Shown here: positions 9,996 through 17,145 of the stretch, piece by piece | Position numbering within the stretch: the first letter of the stretch is position 1 | How the letters are laid out: the number at the start of each line of letters is the position of its first letter | Assembly (NCBI GenBank): GCA_963730165.1 | Contig: CAVSQS010000003.1 | Coordinates: 124,001 to 188,000 of the forward strand | Length of the DNA stretch: 64,000 nucleotides | Direction: 5' to 3' | Source of the DNA: DASSQJ01 sp963730165 | GTDB lineage: Bacteria > Actinomycetota > Actinomycetes > Actinomycetales > Dermatophilaceae | The notes under the pieces: model-generated | Told to the model about the DNA's origin: nothing | What the model saw: only the letters and a program-made list of their open reading frames with translations | Database searches by the model: none | Program-made: the position numbers and the translations under genes

Positions 9996-11297
9996 CCCAC
10001 GGTCGCTCGTCACCCCGGCCCCCGGGGCCGGTCGGGTCGTGGGCACCCCTGGCACCGGGACGGCCGGGACGCGCTCCCGGTCGTCGCGCCCCTGCCGGCC
10101 GGGGACGGCGCGGTGGGCGACGTGCGCGAGCAGCCCCGCAGCCAGGGCGGTCATCGCCGCCGTCGTGCCGAAGACCTCGCCGAGGCGCAGGGCGCACACG
10201 AGCACGACGACGTTGGCCGCCTCGGCGCCGACGGCCCAGTCCGCCACCGGGCTGCCACTGCGGAAGATGCCGACCCCGATGACGACCGTGGCGAGGAGGT
10301 AGGCGGTGAGGAGGATCCAGCCCCCCTCGACCAGGGCTGACCAGTAGGAGTTGTGGAAGAAGAAGAACTGCCCCTGGAGCGGGACGAAGGCATCCCCGAG
10401 TCCGGTCCCGAACCACGGGGCCGCGTTCGTCTTGATGAGCGAGGCCGCGTCGATCCGGGCCCGGAGCGCGTCGGTGCCCTCCCGGTCGGCGAAGACCCCG
10501 ACGCGGGCGAAGTCCACCTCGAGCAGCCGCACGGCGAAGGCGAGTGCGGCCGCGAGGAGCAGGCGGCCGAGGATCCCGAGCCGCGGCCGGAGGAGCAGCC
10601 AGACCATGCCGCACCCGAGCGCGGCCAGCGACGTCCGGGACCCCGTCGTCCAGACCACGGCGGTCACGCCGACGAGGACGAGGGCCCGCGACCGGGAGCC
10701 GGCGACGAGCCCGGCGAAGAGGAGCCCGACGGCCGCGACGGCGAACCCGGCGACGTTCTTGTCGAGCAGGTACCCCGACAGGTAGTCGCCGTACGGCCGT
10801 GGCGCGACGCCGACGTAGAAGAGGACCGCGTTCACGGCCAGGCCCGCCGCCATCCCGCGGACCAGGGACGGGTAGTGCAGGCGCCCCGACACGATGACGA
10901 GGAGGTAGAGGACGACGAGGACCAGCCGCGCCGCCCGTCTCGGCCACCCGTAGAGGGAGGTGTCCGGGGTGAGGGCGGACAGGGCGACGAGGAAGAAGAG
11001 CCCTCCCGCCAGCACGGGCACCAGCCACGGCACCCTCGAGAGACCGAGCGTGGGGCGGCGCGTGCTCGCCAGGACGACGATGAGCGCCGTGGCCACCAGC
11101 CCGAGCGAGAGGAACCCGGGCGCCCCGGGTGGGCTCCACTCGACGAGGACCAGCGCGCCGAGGAGGAAGTCGAGCCGTCGGGTGCGCTCGCTCGCCAGGG
11201 ACCGGAACCGCTGGACGAGGTCGACGGTGCGGGTCGCGTCGGGGGCACGGGGGTCGAGCAGGCCGGGGCCGGGGTGGGTCCCGGTCGTCGAGTCCAT
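9993..11297 (-). CDS. O-antigen ligase/polymerase-like polytopic membrane protein
   Basis: A 434-residue protein with about ten to twelve predicted membrane helices between residues 45 and 400. The loop FGTGLGDAFVPLQGQFFFFHNSYWSALVEGG around residues 300-330, split by the phrase HNSYW, is the Wzy_C-type signature of O-antigen ligases and polysaccharide polymerases. These enzymes transfer or polymerise lipid-linked glycans on the outer face of the membrane. It is 9 nt upstream of the methyltransferase on the same strand, and the glycosyltransferase and epimerase are close by. ATG 11297 fits the family. A TAGCAT -10-like sequence lies about 50 nt upstream. Whether it ligates or polymerises cannot be told. 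Confidence 0.75.
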   Translation of the reverse strand: MDSTTGTHPGPGLLDPRAPDATRTVDLVQRFRSLASERTRRLDFLLGALVLVEWSPPGAPGFLSLGLVATALIVVLASTRRPTLGLSRVPWLVPVLAGGLFFLVALSALTPDTSLYGWPRRAARLVLVVLYLLVIVSGRLHYPSLVRGMAAGLAVNAVLFYVGVAPRPYGDYLSGYLLDKNVAGFAVAAVGLLFAGLVAGSRSRALVLVGVTAVVWTTGSRTSLAALGCGMVWLLLRPRLGILGRLLLAAALAFAVRLLEVDFARVGVFADREGTDALRARIDAASLIKTNAAPWFGTGLGDAFVPLQGQFFFFHNSYWSALVEGGWILLTAYLLATVVIGVGIFRSGSPVADWAVGAEAANVVVLVCALRLGEVFGTTAAMTALAAGLLAHVAHRAVPGRQGRDDRERVPAVPVPGVPTTRPAPGAGVTSDRG

Positions 11298-11371
11298 GGT
11301 CCCCTCGCCGTGAATGCCAGGTCGGTCGCGCCGACCGCGACGGCGCTCATGCTAACAACGACGGCGGGGGC

Positions 11372-11430
11372 CCGAGGGCGCGTTCGGGGGTGTGACGGCC
11401 CGGCCGGCCGGGTGGGGCGAACGCCCTCGG
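11372..11430 (-). terminator. Hairpin after the tetR gene
   Basis: CCGAGGGCG plus GTTCG (11372-11386) pairs with CGAACGCCCTCGG (11418-11430) with a one-base bulge, and the loop holds a further GC palindrome. It lies 6 nt beyond the tetR stop on the minus strand. Confidence 0.5.
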
Positions 11431-11436
11431 CCGGCC

Positions 11437-12099
11437 TCAGGCGGTGGTGACCAGGCGCACCGCGAGCTCGCCGTAGAGGTGCTCGATGTCCGCCGGGGCC
11501 CGCCGGATGCCCGGCGTGTACCAGCGGGAGACGTCCACAGCCATCGACAGCAGGGCGAGCGCGGTGCCGGGGACGTCCTCGACGACGAAGTCGCCGGCCG
11601 CGACACCGTCGGCGATGACGCCGGCCACGACCTGGTCGATCTCCTTGCGCAGGCCGATCACCGCGTCACGGTGCTCGGGGGAGAGGTGACGGAACTCGAA
11701 CTGCACGATGCGCCCGAGCTGGTGGTGCTCGGCGTGCCACCGGGAGAACCCGCCGACGATCGACCGGAGCGCCTCGGTCGGGCTCCCGGCCGCCCGGGCG
11801 GCGTCGACGAGCAGGTCGCGTGCCCGTGCGTGCCCGCGGCGGCTCAGCTCGAAGAGGAGGACCTCCTTGGAGGCGAAGTGCACGTAGACGCCGGCGGGGG
11901 ACAGGCCGGCGCGCGAGGCGATGTCGCGGGTCGTGGTGGCCGGGAAGCCGTGCTCCGCGAACGCCTCCGCCGCGGCCAGCATGATCCGGACGGAGGTGTC
12001 GGTCGCCGCCCCGACGTCACCGCGCCGTCCGCCATCGGGCAGCAGCGCGTCGAGGACGTCGCGCTCGGTCGGCGGGGTCGCGGGCACGGTTGACAGCAT
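11437..12099 (-). CDS. TetR-family transcriptional regulator
   Basis: A 220-residue TetR repressor. The helix-turn-helix TTRDIASRAGLSPAGVYVHFASKEVLL lies at about residues 45-72 and the rest is the all-helical ligand domain. ATG 12099 is preferred to longer frames because they would run through the palindrome in the divergent promoter. The gene is divergent from an acyl-CoA dehydrogenase gene and shares with it an 18-bp palindrome (12116-12133) that overlaps both likely -10 sequences. The simplest reading is a local repressor of fatty-acid or other acyl-CoA catabolism, relieved by an acyl-CoA. The ligand is inference. Confidence 0.85.
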   Translation of the reverse strand: MLSTVPATPPTERDVLDALLPDGGRRGDVGAATDTSVRIMLAAAEAFAEHGFPATTTRDIASRAGLSPAGVYVHFASKEVLLFELSRRGHARARDLLVDAARAAGSPTEALRSIVGGFSRWHAEHHQLGRIVQFEFRHLSPEHRDAVIGLRKEIDQVVAGVIADGVAAGDFVVEDVPGTALALLSMAVDVSRWYTPGIRRAPADIEHLYGELAVRLVTTA

Positions 12100-12115
12100 G
12101 CCGCACAGGGGCGAG

Positions 12116-12133
12116 ACTAAGCAAGCGCTTAGT
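12116..12133. promoter_or_regulatory. TetR-type operator palindrome between tetR and the acyl-CoA dehydrogenase gene
   Basis: ACTAAGC and GCTTAGT are perfect inverted arms around AAGC. Minus-strand TAGTCT (12119-12114) and plus-strand TAGTAA (12131-12136) could be the two -10 elements, so binding would block both genes. Confidence 0.65.
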
Positions 12134-12184
12134 AATTCGTCGTCGCCGACCGTGGTCGCGTCGACCCGACGCCCGAGGAGCACC

Positions 12185-13330
12185 ATGCCCCGCAATCTCT
12201 ACGACGCCGAGCACGAGGACTTCCGCGCCTCCGTCCAGGAGTTCGTCGAGCGCACGCTCAAGCCGCGCGCCGAGCAGATGCTCGAGGTGAAGTCGATCGA
12301 CCGCGACATCTGGAAGGAGGCCGGCAAGCAGGGTCTCTTCGGCCTCGACATCCCGGAGGAGTTCGGCGGCATGGGTGCCGAGGACTACCGGTTCAACGCG
12401 ATCTCGGCCGAGGTCATCGCGGGCTTCAACTTCGCGGTCTCCTCGTGCTTCGGGATCCACTCCGACGTCTGCCCTCCGTACATCGTCGACCTCGGCACCG
12501 ACGAGCAGAAGCAGCGCTGGCTCCCGGGCATGGCCAGTGGCGACCTCATCGCCGCGATCGCGATGACCGAGCCGTCCGGCGGGTCCGACCTCGCCGCCCT
12601 GAAGACCACGGCCGTGCGCGACGGCGAGCACTGGGTGCTCAACGGGTCCAAGACCTTCATCACCAACGGCTACCAGGCCGACCTGATCATCGTCGCGGCC
12701 CGCACCGACCCGAGCAAGGGCGCCAAGGGCATCACCCTCTTCGTCGTCGAGGAGGGCATGGAGGGCTTCAGCCGCGGCCGCAAGCTCGACAAGGTGGGGC
12801 AGGAGGAGGCCGACACCTCCGAGCTGTTCTTCGAGGACGTCCGGGTGCCGGACGCGAACCGGCTCGGTCCGGAGGGCATGGGCTTCATCGCGATGATGGA
12901 GCGGCTGCCGCAGGAGCGGATCGGAGCGGCCGTGGCCAACACCGCCCACGCGTTCCAGATCTTCCGGGAGACGGTCGAGTACACCAAGGAGCGCAAGGCG
13001 TTCGGGCAGCCCGTCGGCTCCTTCCAGCACAACAAGTTCAAGATGGCCGAGCTGCTCACCGAGCTCGAGGTCGTCGAGGCGTACGTCGACGACTGCGTCG
13101 CCGCGCACGCCGAGGGCAGGCTCACGGCCGTCGACGCCGCCAAGGCCAAGTGGTTCTCCGCCCAGGTCCAGAACCACGTGCTCGACGAGTGCGTGCAGCT
13201 GCACGGGGGCTACGGCTTCATGAACGAGTACCGCGTGGCCCGCGCCTGGCGGGACGCCCGTGTCTCGAAGATCTGGGCCGGCTCGAACGAGATCATGAAG
13301 GAGCTCATCGGGCGCGATCTCGGCCTCTGA
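12185..13330 (+). CDS. Acyl-CoA dehydrogenase, long-chain/isovaleryl type
   Basis: A 381-residue FAD-dependent acyl-CoA dehydrogenase, catalysing the first oxidation step of beta-oxidation or a branched-chain acyl-CoA pathway. The FAD-binding AIAMTEPSGGSDLAA, WVLNGSKTFITNG and the C-terminal CVQLHGGYGFMNEY are typical. The usual catalytic Glu of the medium-chain type (YEG motif) is replaced: here it reads KIWAGSNEIMKELIGRDL. In long-chain and isovaleryl enzymes the base lies elsewhere, and MERLPQERI near residue 238 supplies a candidate Glu. ATG 12185 has the site GAGGAG 4 nt upstream. Regulated, probably, by the divergent TetR protein. Chain length preference is not readable. Confidence 0.9.
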   Translation: MPRNLYDAEHEDFRASVQEFVERTLKPRAEQMLEVKSIDRDIWKEAGKQGLFGLDIPEEFGGMGAEDYRFNAISAEVIAGFNFAVSSCFGIHSDVCPPYIVDLGTDEQKQRWLPGMASGDLIAAIAMTEPSGGSDLAALKTTAVRDGEHWVLNGSKTFITNGYQADLIIVAARTDPSKGAKGITLFVVEEGMEGFSRGRKLDKVGQEEADTSELFFEDVRVPDANRLGPEGMGFIAMMERLPQERIGAAVANTAHAFQIFRETVEYTKERKAFGQPVGSFQHNKFKMAELLTELEVVEAYVDDCVAAHAEGRLTAVDAAKAKWFSAQVQNHVLDECVQLHGGYGFMNEYRVARAWRDARVSKIWAGSNEIMKELIGRDLGL

Positions 13331-13432
13331 GGGCGCGCGGAGGCCGCCGGCGTACCATCCGCGGCTGCCGACCCGACGGCCCCGGTCCGGCCCAGCCCGC
13401 CACCACGCGCACCCTCGTGGTTGCATGAGGGC

Positions 13433-13921
13433 ATGGCCGGGATCCGCTTCGAGGACCTTCCGGGTTGGCTGCGGTGGACCTTCCGCGCACCGAACCGGCT
13501 CTACGACGCCGGTCTCGGCCGCCTCCTCGGCGGCCGGTTCCTGCGCCTGACGCACACCGGGCGTCGCTCGGGCCGGGTCTTCCACACCGTGCTCGAGGTC
13601 GTCGACCACGACCGGGCCACGGGCGCGGTGACGGTGGTCTCGGGGTTCGGGCGCGGCTCGGACTGGTACCGCAACGTCCGGGCCGGCGGCCCCGTCGAGG
13701 TGGACCTCGGTCGCGGTCCGCGCCGGGCCGTCCCCGAGGAGCTCCCGGTCGAGGAGGCCGAGCGGGTCATCGCCGGGTACGAGCGGCGCAACCGGGTCGC
13801 GACGCCGGTGCTCAGGCGGGCGCTGTCGGCCATGCTCGGCTGGCGCTACGCGGGGACCCCCGAGCAGCGCCGGCGGCTGGTCGAGCAGCTCCCCCTGGTC
13901 CGGTTCCGACCCGCCCCCTGA
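13433..13921 (+). CDS. Deazaflavin (F420)-dependent nitroreductase-family oxidoreductase
   Basis: A 162-residue split beta-barrel protein of the DDN/DUF385 type. The conserved N-terminal strand pattern LRLTHTGRRSGRVFHTVLEVV (split here around residues 36-56), SGFGRGSDWYRNVRAG and the final RRLVEQLPLVRFRP are all characteristic. Members use reduced F420 to reduce quinones, nitro compounds or other substrates; some bind fatty acids. It implies that the organism makes F420. ATG 13433 is chosen; a TTG 12 nt earlier is possible. The gene sits between an acyl-CoA dehydrogenase and a convergent FabG-like gene but has its own upstream gap of about 100 nt. Substrate unknown. Confidence 0.8.
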   Translation: MAGIRFEDLPGWLRWTFRAPNRLYDAGLGRLLGGRFLRLTHTGRRSGRVFHTVLEVVDHDRATGAVTVVSGFGRGSDWYRNVRAGGPVEVDLGRGPRRAVPEELPVEEAERVIAGYERRNRVATPVLRRALSAMLGWRYAGTPEQRRRLVEQLPLVRFRPAP

Positions 13922-13940
13922 CGGTGGGGCACTCGTCGGC

Positions 13941-14693
13941 TCAGTCGAGCGGGCCGCCGGCGACGTAGATCACCTGGCCGGAGACGAACCCGGCCTCCTC
14001 CGACACGAGGAAGGCGATGGTGGCCGCGATGTCCTCCGGCTGGCCGACGCGCCCGACGGGGATCTGGGCTGCGGAGTGTGCGATGAAGTCCTCGAACGAG
14101 ACCCGCATCCGCTCGGCGGTGGCACGGGTCATGTCGGTCTGGATGAACCCCGGGGCCACGGCGTTCGCGGTGACCCCGAACTTCCCCAGCTCGATGGCCA
14201 GGGTCTTCGTGAACCCCTGGAGCCCGGCCTTGGCAGCGGAGTAGTTGGCCTGGCCGCGGTTGCCCTGCGCGGACGACGAGGAGAGGTTGACGATTCGCCC
14301 GTACCGTTGCTCGGTCATGTGCGTCTGGCAGGCGCGCGTCATGAGGAAGGCCCCCTTGAGGTGGACTCCCATGACCGCGTCCCAGTCCTCCTCGGTCATC
14401 TTGAAGAGGAGGTTGTCCCGGATGATCCCGGCGTTGTTGACGAGCACCACGGGCGGTCCGAGCTCGTCGGCCACGCGGGCGACACCGCCGGCCACCTGGT
14501 CGGCGTCGGTGACGTCGACCCCGACCCCGAGTGCGGAGCCCCCGGCGTCCCGGATGCGGCCCGCGACCTGATCGCAGGCGGACTCGTCGAGGTCGAGGAC
14601 CCCGACGGCGAACCCGTCGCGGGCCAGGCGCTCGGCGGTGGCGGCGCCGATGCCGCGGGCGGCTCCGGTGACGATGGCGACGCGTGCGGTCAT
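13941..14693 (-). CDS. fabG: 3-oxoacyl-ACP reductase FabG-like short-chain dehydrogenase
   Basis: A 250-residue classical SDR. The cofactor motif VTGAARGIG is at residues 8-16, NNAG at about residues 87-90, and the catalytic Ser and Tyr-x-x-x-Lys are in NLSSSSAQGNRGQANYSAAK. The C-terminal PGFIQTDMT and VSGQVIYVAGG fit FabG and PhaB enzymes, which reduce 3-oxoacyl-ACP or acetoacetyl-CoA with NADPH. The ATG is preceded by AGGAAGG, and a TAGGGT -10 lies about 47 nt upstream. Being a single gene away from a fatty-acid synthesis cluster, it may be a paralogue working on CoA esters instead of ACP. Confidence 0.8.
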   Translation of the reverse strand: MTARVAIVTGAARGIGAATAERLARDGFAVGVLDLDESACDQVAGRIRDAGGSALGVGVDVTDADQVAGGVARVADELGPPVVLVNNAGIIRDNLLFKMTEEDWDAVMGVHLKGAFLMTRACQTHMTEQRYGRIVNLSSSSAQGNRGQANYSAAKAGLQGFTKTLAIELGKFGVTANAVAPGFIQTDMTRATAERMRVSFEDFIAHSAAQIPVGRVGQPEDIAATIAFLVSEEAGFVSGQVIYVAGGPLD

Positions 14694-14739
14694 GACGGCC
14701 TTCCTCGGGGGCGCCTCGGGGCGGGCGCCGGACGAGTCG

Positions 14740-14745
14740 ACCCTA
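14740..14745 (-). promoter_or_regulatory. -10 element TAGGGT for the fabG-like gene
   Basis: On the minus strand TAGGGT lies 46 nt before the ATG at 14693, leaving a short leader that contains AGGAAGG. No clear -35 is visible. Confidence 0.4.
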
Positions 14746-14983
14746 GTGGCTCGTCACCGACACCACACCCGCGCCTCGCGCTCCCGAGCCGACCACGGTC
14801 CTGGCCGCGGCCCTCAGGTCGGCCGGCGGCCTGCCACCCGGCTGCGACATCCCGCCCCGGTGCCGTGTGCGCACGGAGGAGCGCGGGCGGGTACGTTTAG
14901 CAGTCCACCGCGCGGTGTCCCACGCAGGGCCGCGCGTGCCGGCACGGCCGCCGGCCCGCGGTGACACACACGGAAGGCAACCA

Positions 14984-17140
14984 GTGGAGATCTGGCCTGG
15001 AACGGCGTACCCCCTCGGCGCCACCTACGACGGGACGGGGGTGAACTTCGCCCTGTTCAGCGAGGTGGCCGAGCGGGTCGAGCTGTGCCTCGTCGATGAC
15101 GACGGCGCCGAGACGCGCCTGGACCTCCCGGAGGTCGACGGCTTCGTCTGGCACGGCTATGTGCCCGCGGTCCAGCCCGGTCAGCGCTACGGCTACCGCG
15201 TCCACGGGCCGTACGACCCGGAGAACGGGCACCGCTGCGACCCGAGCAAGCTGCTGCTCGACCCCTACGCCAAGGCCTTCGAGGGCCAGGTGAGCAACGA
15301 CCAGGCGCTGTTCTCCTACGACTTCGACGACCCGACCACACGGAACACCGAGGACAGCCTCGGGAAGACGATGCTCGGCATCGTCATCAACCCGTACTTC
15401 GACTGGGGGCACGACCGCCCGCCGCGGCACGAGTACCACGACACCGTCATCTACGAGGCCCACGTCAAGGGCCTGACAATGACCCACCCCGACATCCCCG
15501 AGGAGATCCGCGGCACCTACTCCGCGATCGCGCATCCGGCGATCATCGAGCACCTGAGCACCCTCGGGGTGAACGCGATCGAGCTCATGCCGGTGCACCA
15601 GTACGTCCAGGACACCTCGCTGCAGGCCAAGGGGCTGTCGAACTACTGGGGCTACAACACGATCGGCTTCCTCGCCCCGCACAACGGGTACGCACGCTCC
15701 GACCGAGGTGAGCAGGTCACCGAGTTCAAGGCGATGGTCAAGGCGCTGCACGAGGCGCACATCGAGGTCATCCTCGACGTCGTCTACAACCACACGGCGG
15801 AGGGCAACGAGAAGGGCCCGACGATCTGCTTCCGTGGCATCGACAACGCGTCGTACTACCGCCTCGTCGACGACGCCAAGGAGCACTACTACGACACGAC
15901 GGGCACCGGCAACAGCCTGCTGATGCGCAGCCCCCACGTGCTCCAGCTCATCATGGACAGCCTGCGGTACTGGGTCACCGAGATGCACGTCGACGGGTTC
16001 CGGTTCGACCTGGCGGCCACCCTGGCACGGCAGTTCCACGAGGTCGACAAGCTCTCGGCGTTCTTCGACCTCATCCAGCAGGACCCGGTGATCTCACAGG
16101 TCAAGCTCATCGCCGAGCCGTGGGACGTCGGCGACGGTGGCTACCAGGTCGGGGGGTTCCCCCCGCTGTGGACCGAGTGGAACGGCCAGTACCGCGACAC
16201 CGTGCGCGACTTCTGGCGGGGGGTCCCGAGGACCCTCGGCGAGTTCGCCTCGCGGATCACCGGCTCCAGTGACCTCTACGAGCACAACGGCCGCAAGCCC
16301 ATCGCGTCGATCAACTTCGTCACGGCCCACGACGGCTTCACCCTGCGCGACCTGGTGTCCTACGACGAGAAGCACAACGAGGCCAACGGAGAGGAGGGCC
16401 GCGACGGCGAGTCGCACAACCGCTCGTGGAACTGCGGGGTCGAGGGGCCCACCGACGACCCGGAGGTCAACGCGCTGCGCCTGCGCCAGCAGCGCAACTT
16501 CCTCGCCACCCTCCTGCTCAGCCAGGGCGTGCCGATGATCGCGCACGGCGACGAGATCGGCCGCACCCAGAACGGCAACAACAACGTCTACTGCCAGGAC
16601 AACGAGACCGCCTGGGTCGACTGGGGGCTCAGCGAGGACCAGGTCCGGCTCTACACGTTCACCGCCGCGGTCGCGAGGATCCGGGCCGACCATCCGGTCT
16701 TCCGGCGGCGCCGGTTCTTCGCCGGGAGCGCCGACCACGGCGGCCAGTCGGACAACGGCGACATCGAGTGGTTCCAACCCTCGGGCCAGCGGATGGAGGA
16801 GCAGGACTGGTACGACGGGGCGGCCCGGATGATGACCGTCTACCTCAATGGACAGGCGCTCCCGAGCCCGGACAGCCGCGGTCGCCGCCTCGTCGACGAC
16901 GACTTCCTCCTGCTCTTCAACGCCGACGCCGAGCCCCACACCTTCCGCCTGCCGGGGCCCGACTACGGCCAGCGCTGGATGGTCGAGATCGACACGGCGC
17001 TCGACGTGCTCGACGACGTCTGGCACGAGGCCTCCGCCGACGTGCGCGTCGAGTCGCGCTCGCTGGTCCTGCTCCGCCACCTTCGTGACGCCTCGACCGT
17101 CCCTGCCGGAGCAACGAGCGCGGCGGCTCTGCGAAGGTAG
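14984..17140 (+). CDS. glgX: Glycogen debranching enzyme GlgX (isoamylase type)
   Basis: A 718-residue GH13 enzyme that hydrolyses alpha-1,6 branches of glycogen limit dextrins. An N-terminal CBM48/early-set domain (GTAYPLGATYDGTGVNFALFS) is followed by the catalytic barrel with VDGFRFDLA (nucleophile Asp), LIAEPWDVG (acid/base Glu) and VTAHDGFTL (transition-state Asp). The phrase IDNASYYRL is typical of GlgX. The GTG at 14984 has GGAAGG 7 nt upstream and begins the family's usual N-terminus. A TACGTT sequence at 14892-14897 may be a -10. It is followed within 5 nt by treY and then treZ, so linear maltooligosaccharides released here feed trehalose synthesis. Confidence 0.93.
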   Translation: MEIWPGTAYPLGATYDGTGVNFALFSEVAERVELCLVDDDGAETRLDLPEVDGFVWHGYVPAVQPGQRYGYRVHGPYDPENGHRCDPSKLLLDPYAKAFEGQVSNDQALFSYDFDDPTTRNTEDSLGKTMLGIVINPYFDWGHDRPPRHEYHDTVIYEAHVKGLTMTHPDIPEEIRGTYSAIAHPAIIEHLSTLGVNAIELMPVHQYVQDTSLQAKGLSNYWGYNTIGFLAPHNGYARSDRGEQVTEFKAMVKALHEAHIEVILDVVYNHTAEGNEKGPTICFRGIDNASYYRLVDDAKEHYYDTTGTGNSLLMRSPHVLQLIMDSLRYWVTEMHVDGFRFDLAATLARQFHEVDKLSAFFDLIQQDPVISQVKLIAEPWDVGDGGYQVGGFPPLWTEWNGQYRDTVRDFWRGVPRTLGEFASRITGSSDLYEHNGRKPIASINFVTAHDGFTLRDLVSYDEKHNEANGEEGRDGESHNRSWNCGVEGPTDDPEVNALRLRQQRNFLATLLLSQGVPMIAHGDEIGRTQNGNNNVYCQDNETAWVDWGLSEDQVRLYTFTAAVARIRADHPVFRRRRFFAGSADHGGQSDNGDIEWFQPSGQRMEEQDWYDGAARMMTVYLNGQALPSPDSRGRRLVDDDFLLLFNADAEPHTFRLPGPDYGQRWMVEIDTALDVLDDVWHEASADVRVESRSLVLLRHLRDASTVPAGATSAAALRR

Positions 17141-17145
17141 TGCCG

